A stretch of 64,000 nucleotides of DNA from Ignavibacteriales bacterium (GTDB lineage: Bacteria > Bacteroidota > Ignavibacteria > UBA10030). The notes below the pieces were generated by a model, which worked only from the letters and a program-made list of their open reading frames with translations, was not told where the DNA came from and searched no databases. Location of the stretch: positions 372,001 to 436,000 of the forward strand of contig JAPLFR010000008.1 in the NCBI GenBank assembly GCA_026390575.1, given 5' to 3'. This document shows positions 23,465 through 31,124 of this stretch, in pieces (the stretch's first letter is position 1; the number at the start of each line of letters is the position of its first letter). Position numbers and translations under genes: made by a program.

Positions 23465-23776
23465 ATCTAATTAGATAGATTTTGTCTATCTTTTGTTCTT
23501 ATAAGCGTTCAACAAAGACTCTAACCTTTCGGTCTATTAACATCATCGTATGTTTGGAAAAACACTTAATTAGGTAAATCTGCACACGCTGCTCCCGGTG
23601 TGCACATTATATCGGAGAACTGGTTTTAATCTACAAACGTGAGGTGAGAAATGCAAACTGGAACATTGAGGTGCTGAAACAATCCCTCTCGCGTAACCTT
23701 CCCTTTATAACCTTCCGAAGGTTCTCAAGGTTTATGTATAGGAAACCTTCGGAAGGTTGCTTCTCACGGAAGGCTT
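23465..23776. other. Non-coding gap between cassette array and mqnC
   Basis: No convincing gene. It contains an A+T-rich stretch, a perfect stem TGCACAC/GTGTGCA at about 23582-23605 without a T-run on either strand, and the AACCTTCCGAAGGTT palindrome pair listed separately. It may hold the old insertion edge and the 3' end of the mqn transcript. Confidence 0.5.
23709..23758. repeat. Paired 15-base palindromes AACCTTCCGAAGGTT / AACCTTCGGAAGGTT
   Basis: Two 15-base palindromes at 23709-23723 and 23744-23758, 20 bases apart. They are self-complementary and nearly identical to each other, so the unit can form a cruciform or a long hairpin. A related repeat with AACCTTGTCAAAG arms lies at 63791-63824. 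It lies 19 bases beyond the mqnC stop and could act as a transcript end. Likely a dispersed hairpin repeat of this genome. Confidence 0.55.
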
Positions 23777-24880
23777 CTATGCGGCTTCTTCTATTTTATC
23801 CACCTTCAGGATCTCATAAAGTGTGGTTCGTTGCGCGGGAATAAATCCAGCATCCCTAATCATGTTCTTGCACTCTTCAACGCTGGTCGTATTCACAAAC
23901 TTTGCGGCAGCGTGAACATTTTCTTCCAACAATATACCGCCAAAATCATCGCCGCCAAAGTGGAGTGCAATCTGTCCGATCTTCTTCCCTTCTGAAAACC
24001 ATGATGCCTGAATGTGCTGAAAATTATCCAGATAGATTCGCGAAAAGGCAATCATCTGTAAGTAACGTGTAGGTGTGGCATAATGCGGAATGATTTTTTC
24101 CAACGGCGTATTGCCCGGCTTAAACGACCATGGTACGAATGCAGTGAATCCATCTGTCTCTTCCTGCAGTTGGCGTATAGCTTCAAGGTGTTCAACAATA
24201 TCCTCTTCCGTTTCAAGGTGACCGTACATCATTGTTGCTGTCGTCTTGTAGCCTATCCGATGGGCGATGCGCATTACATTCAGCCAGTCGGCAGATGTGC
24301 CTTTACGGCTGCTTATTTTTTTCTTCACACGATCGGAGAGAATTTCTGCACCTCCGCCGGGAAGAGAGCGCAATCCTTTTTCCCATAATTTTTCAAGCAC
24401 TTGCTCTATGGACAAGCCGGAGACGTGCGACATTCCGATAATTTCAGACGTTGAAAAGAAATGCGGATAAATCTCCGGAACTTCCTTCACTGTACGTTCA
24501 ACAAGTTCAAGATAATAATCGAATGGAATCGTTGGATCCACGCCTCCCTGCAAAAGTACTGTCGTAATTCCGCCTGCTGCCGCTTCCTTAAATTTCTGTA
24601 TCAATTGATCGATCGATAATCTATATGCCCCTTCTTCGCCGGGATGGCGGTAGAATGCGCAGAAAATACAATCGATATCACAAACATTTGAATAGTTCGG
24701 ATTCGTATCCAAAAGGTATGTCACCCACTGGTTTGGATTTTTGCGAAACCGAATCTCACTTGCCAGGTCGCCTAAATCCAGCAGCTCTGCATTCCGCAGA
24801 AGGAACAATCCTTCTTCAGAAGAGATGCGATTGCCGTCCCGGACTTTGTGATATACCTGTTCTAACGTCATTGATACCAT
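23777..24880 (-). CDS. mqnC: Cyclic dehypoxanthinyl futalosine synthase
   Basis: 367 residues. Radical SAM enzyme of the futalosine menaquinone route; closes the ring of dehypoxanthinyl futalosine. The CxxxCxxC cluster motif is C67, C71 and C74 (CDIDCIFC). GGVDPTIPFDYY, LPGGGAEIL, YGHLETEEDI and FGGDDFGGILLEENV identify MqnC rather than MqnE. ATG at 24878-24880, two bases after the stop of the TIR-like gene, so both are cotranscribed. MqnB and MqnD, which act around this step, are not in the window. Confidence 0.94.
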   Translation of the reverse strand: MVSMTLEQVYHKVRDGNRISSEEGLFLLRNAELLDLGDLASEIRFRKNPNQWVTYLLDTNPNYSNVCDIDCIFCAFYRHPGEEGAYRLSIDQLIQKFKEAAAGGITTVLLQGGVDPTIPFDYYLELVERTVKEVPEIYPHFFSTSEIIGMSHVSGLSIEQVLEKLWEKGLRSLPGGGAEILSDRVKKKISSRKGTSADWLNVMRIAHRIGYKTTATMMYGHLETEEDIVEHLEAIRQLQEETDGFTAFVPWSFKPGNTPLEKIIPHYATPTRYLQMIAFSRIYLDNFQHIQASWFSEGKKIGQIALHFGGDDFGGILLEENVHAAAKFVNTTSVEECKNMIRDAGFIPAQRTTLYEILKVDKIEEAA

Positions 24881-24882
24881 TT

Positions 24883-25734
24883 CTAAAAATTAAATTGATA
24901 TCCGGCTGATTTAAGATCTTTCAGCAAGCCAAAGCTCGCTTCTTCCAACTTCACAGTAATTAATTTCACTAAGACGCCCGGCATGGTATTCGGAAAGCTG
25001 ACGTCTGATGAGTGAAGTACACAGACTCGATTTTTGCCAAGTTTGCCGACAAAATGTCCAATCTCGAACATAGCATAGGCAAGATCGTCTGGTGTGATAA
25101 CAAAAAAAACAAATTTTATCTCCGCTTCCATTTGAAGCGAATCTAGTGAAATCATATGTCCATGCATACGTTCTATAACAACTTCTTCTAATCCAATTTC
25201 ATGAAGGAATTGCAGCAGTTGAACATGCAATGGATCATCTAATTCTCCAATGACATACACTTTCTTGGTCTGCGAGCTCGATGGCGCTTGTGTAATTGGC
25301 TGCATTGGTGATTCAGCAGGTTTTTTGGGGGGCGGCTTTAAGATGCGCTTTCCACTCGACGAGTCCGTCGCAGTCTGACTACCGGCTTCTGAGGATGTCA
25401 CTGTTGAAGATTCAGCAGCAGCGGTTGGAACTGGGACAGATACAAGATCTGGTGATGCTTTCAGCTTTTCGTATAATTCATTCAGACATGATAGAATTAA
25501 CTGTACAGACGATTGATAAAACAATCCGCCGTGCGAATCGCCAAGAATTTTCTGTTTGTATGGAAATCCAATGGGTCCTGACAATTCGAGGATTTCCAGA
25601 CACGCCTTTCGCCACTCAAGATATTTATTTTGCAGGCGTGCGTTGTACCCAGAATAATCAAAACCACCAATCGGCGCTAACCGTGTTCCAGTTTCGATTA
25701 ATTCCCTAAATTTATTAACAATCTGTTCTGACAT
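24883..25734 (-). CDS. TIR-like domain protein (PF10137 type) within the menaquinone cluster
   Basis: 283 residues. Residues 1-95 form a helical N-terminal domain (SGYNARLQNKYLEWRKACLE, GDSHGGLFYQ). 96-157 is a Ser/Thr/Pro linker. 158-283 is a TIR-like nucleotide-binding domain: VYVIGELDD (first strand), FFVITPDD, FEIGHFVGKLGKNRVCVL and a final LLKDLKSAGY. These match the predicted nucleotide-binding TIR family used as NADase effectors in some anti-phage systems. Glu224 in FEIG is the candidate catalytic Glu; the usual RARxN stretch before it is replaced by LAYAM. No CD-NTase or cyclase gene is adjacent. It abuts mqnC. A regulatory role tied to NAD or redox state is an alternative. Confidence 0.72.
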   Translation of the reverse strand: MSEQIVNKFRELIETGTRLAPIGGFDYSGYNARLQNKYLEWRKACLEILELSGPIGFPYKQKILGDSHGGLFYQSSVQLILSCLNELYEKLKASPDLVSVPVPTAAAESSTVTSSEAGSQTATDSSSGKRILKPPPKKPAESPMQPITQAPSSSQTKKVYVIGELDDPLHVQLLQFLHEIGLEEVVIERMHGHMISLDSLQMEAEIKFVFFVITPDDLAYAMFEIGHFVGKLGKNRVCVLHSSDVSFPNTMPGVLVKLITVKLEEASFGLLKDLKSAGYQFNF

Positions 25735-25821
25735 ATTCTGCCTATAACCAATTTCCCTGTAATTAAATGATGTTGCACACTAAACAATCTCAATAAAAGA
25801 ATTAATAGTTTTTATAGAGTT

Positions 25822-25909
25822 GTCCACCTCCCCATCCCGTCCCGATTGATTTTATCAAGCGGGACGGGATTTCCCCTCCTCAAACGAGGAGGGGATTAAG
25901 GGGTGGTGT
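25822..25909. repeat. Compound palindromic element (GGGACGGGAT and CCCCTCCTC hairpins)
   Basis: Nested inverted repeats in the only sizeable gap of the mqn cluster. ATCCCGTCCCG (25834-25844) pairs with CGGGACGGGAT (25860-25870). CCCCTCCTC pairs with GAGGAGGGG around AAAC. Outer CCACCTCCCC pairs imperfectly with GGGGTGG. It looks like a non-autonomous mobile or REP-like element. It may also end the ubiD-mqnE/A transcript before the TIR-mqnC pair. Confidence 0.7.
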
Positions 25910-25977
25910 ACTTTTTCTTATAACATTTCATGTTGATCAGCATAGAAGATGGTTTTACGTAAAATCCTTATTTAATT

Positions 25978-27846
25978 CTACGCGTGTTCAATACTTTCGA
26001 GTTCATGGAGAAGTCCGTGAAACAAATCAATTGAAACTCGTTCCCTTTCACCAACTCTAAAGTTAAAACCTTCAAGATATTCTACCGATTCATCACTCGT
26101 GAGATTAATGCGTTTTGAATGCGATTGTCCAACGATCGCATAATTTTCTTCCGCGCTTTCAAGTGATTGCTGAATGATCCCGCATAATTCATCTTTCCGT
26201 TGTGCAGGCATGGATTTCTGTACAGCCCAGAGCGCAAAGACAAACGGCAATTTCTTCCATTCATACCATTCTGTTGCAAGATCATACACAATTTCAAATC
26301 CTGCAAGTCCGCACTTTCGCGATCGTAATGCTTCATCGCCAATAAGGAGAACAGCATCGAATTCTGTGTAATCATTTACTCCGGAATTCATCCGTTTGAA
26401 GAGAGCTTTTACTCCGTACCGTTTCTCCAGCAGCACTTTCAAGAGCATCACCGATGTCGCCGTGTCGTCGATAATGCCGATCGTTTTTCCCGTCAGATCC
26501 TGCCAGCCATGATTTGAAAACAGAAGTACGCTTTTTACTTGATCGCGTGTGGCAATACAATAATCAAGCGGCTCTAACAGATCTTTTTGTTGAAAATAAT
26601 TTACCAAGGAAAATAATCCGGCATCGAGCATACCTTTGGAAGAGAGCACTCCCATCCGTCTCGGTGTCACCGGAAGAATTTTGAACTGACGCCTTTCGAT
26701 ATTCTCGTAGAACGGAACCGAATTGAGATACGGTATTTTTCCGATAACATTCTCTGTATAGAGTTTTATCGGATTGTAATATATATCCCGTTCAACAGGA
26801 ATTTTTCCCGCATCGCGAATAATTTTAATGAGCTGATCTTTTGCCATTGACGATGGACTAATAGCGCCGGCATCATGCGCAATGCGTTCGCCGCCGACAG
26901 TACCATCCATATCGTCTGCGCCGAAGTTCAGCGCCACAGAAGCAACTTCTTCCGTCAACATGACCCAATACGCTTTGATATGGGGAAAATTATCCAGCAT
27001 CAAGCGTGAAACTGCAATCATTTTCAAATCATCGATAGCGGATGTAAATTGACCACGCGGCTTGATTCCGGTATCGCCCGGCTGGAATGCCAGAGGTATG
27101 AATGATAAAAAACCATTTGTCTCATCCTGCAGCTCGCGTAATTTTATAAAGTGCTCCAATCGTTCTTCGATCGTTTCAATATGACCGTAAAGAATTGTCG
27201 CATTGGAAGCAATGCCCAACCTGTGAGCCATCCGATGAATATCCAGCCAGCGTTGAGCACCAATCTTCTGATGAAAAAGTTCTTTTCGAACACGTTCCGA
27301 AAACACTTCTGCACCGCCGCCTGGCATGGTGCGCATACCAGCTTCTTTTAATTGGCGAAGCACGTCTTCAATTGTGAGTTTAAACTTCTTGTGAAAGAAA
27401 TCAATCTCTACAGCTGTGAACGCTTTGATGTCAAGATGCGGAAAGTTCGTGCGCATCTGCCGCATCATATCTAAATAATATTCCCACTTCCATTCAGGAT
27501 GCAAACCGCCGGTCATATGCACTTCTTGAATTTCAGGCGTCAGTTTTGCGAGCATCTCGGCAATAGTCATCTCGTATGCGCCGGGTTCGCCCTGCTTCAC
27601 GGCGAAGTTACAAAATTTACACGAGAGCACACAGACGTTGGTCGGTTCGATTTTTTGATTCAAAACAAAATAGACCGCGTCGCCGCTTCGGTTCTTCTGA
27701 ACGAAATAAGCCATCTTCCCGAGCGACAATACATCGTTTGTTTGGAACAATACCTTGCCATCGTCAAGCGTTAAGCGTTCACCGGCTTGCACCTTCTTCC
27801 AAATCGGCTGAAGCCGCACATCTCTAAAATGAAGTTCACTATTCAA
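25978..27846 (-). CDS. mqnE/mqnA: Fused aminofutalosine synthase - chorismate dehydratase (MqnE-MqnA)
   Basis: 622 residues. Residues 1-360 are MqnE, a radical SAM enzyme joining 3-[(1-carboxyvinyl)oxy]benzoate to SAM: CxxxCxxC at C72, C76 and C79 (CVLSCKFC), MTGGLHPEWKWEYY, MPGGGAEVF, YGHIETIEERL, FGADDMDGTVGGE. Residues about 368-622 are MqnA, chorismate dehydratase: IGKIPYLNSVPFY, a central binding-protein-like segment and a long helical tail. The two enzymes catalyse successive steps (MqnA then MqnE), so fusion could channel the intermediate. Start TTG at 27844-27846 with AGGAG nine bases upstream. Separate genes are usual in known pathways. The frame is continuous with no sign of a sequencing join. 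Confidence 0.9.
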   Translation of the reverse strand: MNSELHFRDVRLQPIWKKVQAGERLTLDDGKVLFQTNDVLSLGKMAYFVQKNRSGDAVYFVLNQKIEPTNVCVLSCKFCNFAVKQGEPGAYEMTIAEMLAKLTPEIQEVHMTGGLHPEWKWEYYLDMMRQMRTNFPHLDIKAFTAVEIDFFHKKFKLTIEDVLRQLKEAGMRTMPGGGAEVFSERVRKELFHQKIGAQRWLDIHRMAHRLGIASNATILYGHIETIEERLEHFIKLRELQDETNGFLSFIPLAFQPGDTGIKPRGQFTSAIDDLKMIAVSRLMLDNFPHIKAYWVMLTEEVASVALNFGADDMDGTVGGERIAHDAGAISPSSMAKDQLIKIIRDAGKIPVERDIYYNPIKLYTENVIGKIPYLNSVPFYENIERRQFKILPVTPRRMGVLSSKGMLDAGLFSLVNYFQQKDLLEPLDYCIATRDQVKSVLLFSNHGWQDLTGKTIGIIDDTATSVMLLKVLLEKRYGVKALFKRMNSGVNDYTEFDAVLLIGDEALRSRKCGLAGFEIVYDLATEWYEWKKLPFVFALWAVQKSMPAQRKDELCGIIQQSLESAEENYAIVGQSHSKRINLTSDESVEYLEGFNFRVGERERVSIDLFHGLLHELESIEHA

Positions 27847-27860
27847 TTCCTAATGCTCCT

Positions 27861-29654
27861 TTATTTCCAATAACTCTCCCAGCGCTCATCAACACGTTTG
27901 ACGATAGCTGGATCCATTTTCAAAGCTTCCGGATATCCTTTTTTCCAGGTTGCATCGATTCCCATAACGCCTTTATAGATTGGCGAAATGCCGATGAGAT
28001 TCTGTTCGCTAAAGATGATATCACGTTCACAATCGAATCGAGTAAAAATACCCCAGATGTAACTTTCTTGATTTCTTATATCCACATCTTCGCTGACTGC
28101 CGCGATCATCTTTAAGTTTTGCAATGCTTTTTGTTTCACCAATTTCTCAATCACTGCACGACCTTGATTTCGCACTTTCACAATCAGCAATGATTCTTCT
28201 ATCATCGTGCTGTCGATAATTCGTCTGTCTATGGATTTAAGATTCGCAATTTGAGATTCTAATTTTGTAAACAACGATTCCCTTTTTAATGATTGAATTG
28301 TTACCGTTTCTGATCGTTGCTTCTTCGTAGCATCGATAATCATTTTGCTGCCGAGTTCCATCTTGAAGCTGGTAAAGTCTAACGTATCGAGCGGTACTTT
28401 CGGCAATAAGACGAAATCGAAATGCGGATCAAAGTAATCACGAATTTCTCGTATAACCAGTGACCAATTTCGCGGATTCACATCTTGCGAGACGAGCACA
28501 AGACACTTCGTCAACGCTAATTGCCCAGTGCCAAGCAAACCCAGCGCTGTTTTCATCGCTTCTTTTTTATAACGCTCTTCAACTGACACAACGAGTAAAT
28601 TGTGAAATCCCGCTTCAGAGTATGCCCAGATATCCCGCACTTCCTTGTGAATTAATTTCACCAGAGGACCAAGAATTTGCTGAGTCGCCTCTCCTAAATA
28701 TTTATCTTCCATCGGCGGAATGCCGACTACGGTTGCCGGATAGATAGGTTTTGTTCGATGCGTGATTGTCCGCAAATAAAAAACCGGAAATGGCGCTGCA
28801 TTTGAATAATGGCCAAAGTGATCGCCAAATGGTCCTTCCATTCTCCGTTCGTTTGGAGGTACGATACCTTCTAAAATAAACTCAGCATTTGCAGGAACAT
28901 GAATGCTAATGTTCTTTCCACGCGTCATTGGAATCCTGTCCCCACGCAGGAACGATGCGAACATGACCTCATCAAATCCTTCAGGCAGGGCAGATATTGA
29001 AGCAAACAATAATGCAGGATCTGTTCCGAGCGCAACGGCCACTTCGATATCTTTTCCCAACTGTTCTGCATGATGATAATGAAATCCGCCCCCTTTTTGA
29101 ATTTGCCAATGCATGCCGGTTATTGCATCATCATAGACATGCATTCTATAGAGACCGACGTTGCGTTTTCGCTCGACAGGATCGTATGTGAATACTTGGC
29201 CTTGTGTAACAAATCTGCCTCCATCGCCAGGCCAGCAAGTTTGGATAGGAAGTTCGTTAAGATGTGGCGTCTCGCTCACTTGTTGTGAATTTCCCGATGA
29301 AACGGTCCGCATTTTTGCTTTCAGCACTCGTCTGACGAATGTACGGTTCTCCCAAAGTGCCGATGGCTTTGGCGGTAGTATTTGATCAAAGAATGAAATC
29401 AACTCATCACCAATTTGCTGCGGATGCCTGCCAAGCGCCAATTCAATTCTTCGTTCTGACGCATAGATATTAATAGCAAGCGGATACTTCGAACCTTTTA
29501 CATTCTCAAAAAGTAAAGCCGGTTTATTTTCGCGCAGTGCGTGCATCGCAATTTCTGTTACTTCGAGATATGGGTCCACTTCGACGCTTATGCGCTTCAA
29601 TTCACCTATAGATTCAAGGTATTGAACAAATTCTCTGAGTGCGGGAAATTTCAT
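27861..29654 (-). CDS. ubiD: UbiD-family decarboxylase, menaquinone type (MqnL-like)
   Basis: 597 residues. prFMN-dependent decarboxylase. In futalosine organisms this form removes the carboxyl of the naphthoate intermediate. Family blocks: VGLYRMHVYD, GKDIEVAVALGTDP, NAEFILEGIVPPNERR and MEGPFGDHFGHYS. The last has Asp where E. coli UbiD has its second Glu; menaquinone-type homologues share this. A C-terminal extension beyond the E. coli length is also typical. It sits between ubiX, which makes its cofactor (18-base gap), and mqnE/A (14-base gap). Confidence 0.92.
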   Translation of the reverse strand: MKFPALREFVQYLESIGELKRISVEVDPYLEVTEIAMHALRENKPALLFENVKGSKYPLAINIYASERRIELALGRHPQQIGDELISFFDQILPPKPSALWENRTFVRRVLKAKMRTVSSGNSQQVSETPHLNELPIQTCWPGDGGRFVTQGQVFTYDPVERKRNVGLYRMHVYDDAITGMHWQIQKGGGFHYHHAEQLGKDIEVAVALGTDPALLFASISALPEGFDEVMFASFLRGDRIPMTRGKNISIHVPANAEFILEGIVPPNERRMEGPFGDHFGHYSNAAPFPVFYLRTITHRTKPIYPATVVGIPPMEDKYLGEATQQILGPLVKLIHKEVRDIWAYSEAGFHNLLVVSVEERYKKEAMKTALGLLGTGQLALTKCLVLVSQDVNPRNWSLVIREIRDYFDPHFDFVLLPKVPLDTLDFTSFKMELGSKMIIDATKKQRSETVTIQSLKRESLFTKLESQIANLKSIDRRIIDSTMIEESLLIVKVRNQGRAVIEKLVKQKALQNLKMIAAVSEDVDIRNQESYIWGIFTRFDCERDIIFSEQNLIGISPIYKGVMGIDATWKKGYPEALKMDPAIVKRVDERWESYWK

Positions 29655-29672
29655 GAAACATTCACTAATATA

Positions 29673-30224
29673 TTATTCCAGTTCTTCACTCCGCCAACCC
29701 TTTGGTGTGCGCATTCCAATGACTCCAAGTAATTTATCAACAAAAGCGCCGATGTATTCATCCACTGTTTTCGGAACATAGTACATGGGCGGTGAAATCG
29801 GCATAATAATAACACCATCGCGCGAGAGTTTCGCACATTGTTCAAGCGTTATTGTAGAAAGCGGCGTTTCTCGTACACACAGAATAAGTTTATATCGTTC
29901 TTTCATTGCAACGTGTGCAGTCCGTGTGATAAGTGTATCGCTTATACCGGAAGCTATTTTTCCAAGCGTCGATGTTGAACACGGTAGAATAACACACGCA
30001 TCGAACCGATTAGTTCCGGATGCCATCGGCGCCGCCAGATCATCATCAGAAAACTGCCGCTTGACGAACGGCGCTAAATCATGATCGCTGATGCCAAGTT
30101 CATCTTGCAAAAGCACTTTTCCCCATTTACTCACGATGAGATATTTATCTGCGCTGCATTGCTTTAAAAATTCTTTTGCATACACAGCACCTGAGGAACC
30201 TGTAATTCCTATGATAATTCTCAT
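29673..30224 (-). CDS. ubiX: Flavin prenyltransferase (UbiX/MqnM)
   Basis: 183 residues. Makes prenylated FMN for UbiD from FMN and dimethylallyl phosphate. GITGSSGAVYAKEF at the N-terminus binds flavin; LPCSTSTLGKIASGISDTLITR and PMSPPMYYVPKT are diagnostic. Its length is normal. The ATG at 30222-30224 overlaps the ubiA stop by four bases (ATGA), so translation is coupled. Confidence 0.95.
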   Translation of the reverse strand: MRIIIGITGSSGAVYAKEFLKQCSADKYLIVSKWGKVLLQDELGISDHDLAPFVKRQFSDDDLAAPMASGTNRFDACVILPCSTSTLGKIASGISDTLITRTAHVAMKERYKLILCVRETPLSTITLEQCAKLSRDGVIIMPISPPMYYVPKTVDEYIGAFVDKLLGVIGMRTPKGWRSEELE

Positions 30225-31069
30225 GGGAAATAGACTCCAACGAGAACCATTGCGAGGACAGCAAATCCGAGAACAGCATTAATCTTGAAAAAAGCCATTT
30301 CGACATTGTTAGCTTTTTTTTGTTCGAGATATAATAAATATCCTGATACGAGGAGAAATGGTAACGCGGCAAGCGCACGAATTTGCATAAAAAATAATAT
30401 TGTGAGAACCACAAAAGCGACAAGATGAAGCGTGGCAGAAATGCGCAGCGCTTTTATTTTTCCAAACCGTGAACTAAATGAGTGCAGATTCTCGCCACGA
30501 TCAAAAGCTTCGTCTAAAGTTGAATAAATAATGTCAAATCCCGTCACCCAACAAAGTGTAAAGAGCGCAAGAAGCAATCCCGGTCCAATATTCGATAGAG
30601 AATTCTTTACGGCGAACCAACCACCAAGCGGCGCCATTGAAAGACCAAGGCCGACACCAAAATGCGCGTATGATGTGAAGCGTTTCATATAGGGATAGAA
30701 CGTGAAAATGACAAGCGGAAGTGGCGAGAGCATCAAACAGAATGTCGAAATACTTGCAGCACACAGGAAATAGACGGCGAGACCGATGACGAGAATGACT
30801 GTGGCATCTCCAGACGACATTCTGCCGCTGGGCAATTCACGGCTGACTGTACGCGGATTACGTTTATCTATTTTTCGATCGATGATACGATTCAGTGCGA
30901 GTGCAACAGTGCGCGCTCCTGTTGCACCAAGAAGAATGAGTAACATAAGCTGTATCGTCGGAGGATTCTTTGACGCGATGAATACTCCGCTAAAAATAAG
31001 CGGCAAAGAAAATAACGTATGTTCAATTTTTACGAATCGTGCAATACTTTTAATTTTTTGTATCGCCAT
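30221..31069 (-). CDS. ubiA: UbiA-family prenyltransferase (MqnP-like)
   Basis: 282 residues from the ATG at 31067-31069, which has AAGGA five bases upstream. Eight to nine membrane segments. Two Asp-rich sites NRIIDRKIDKRNP and DIIYSTLDEAFDRGEN bind polyprenyl diphosphate and Mg. In this operon it probably attaches the isoprenoid tail to 1,4-dihydroxy-6-naphthoate rather than 4-hydroxybenzoate. This is inferred from context. Next gene upstream is metG, 55 bases away. Confidence 0.9.
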   Translation of the reverse strand: MAIQKIKSIARFVKIEHTLFSLPLIFSGVFIASKNPPTIQLMLLILLGATGARTVALALNRIIDRKIDKRNPRTVSRELPSGRMSSGDATVILVIGLAVYFLCAASISTFCLMLSPLPLVIFTFYPYMKRFTSYAHFGVGLGLSMAPLGGWFAVKNSLSNIGPGLLLALFTLCWVTGFDIIYSTLDEAFDRGENLHSFSSRFGKIKALRISATLHLVAFVVLTILFFMQIRALAALPFLLVSGYLLYLEQKKANNVEMAFFKINAVLGFAVLAMVLVGVYFP

Positions 31070-31124
31070 AGTATTCCTTACAACTCTCGCATAATGCTGA
31101 AACATCATGTTCAGGCACAATGTT

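Noticed and set aside
23582-23605. TGCACAC/GTGTGCA hairpin as terminator of mqnC
   Set aside because: Stem is only seven bases with no T-run on either strand. Recorded only as part of the gap.
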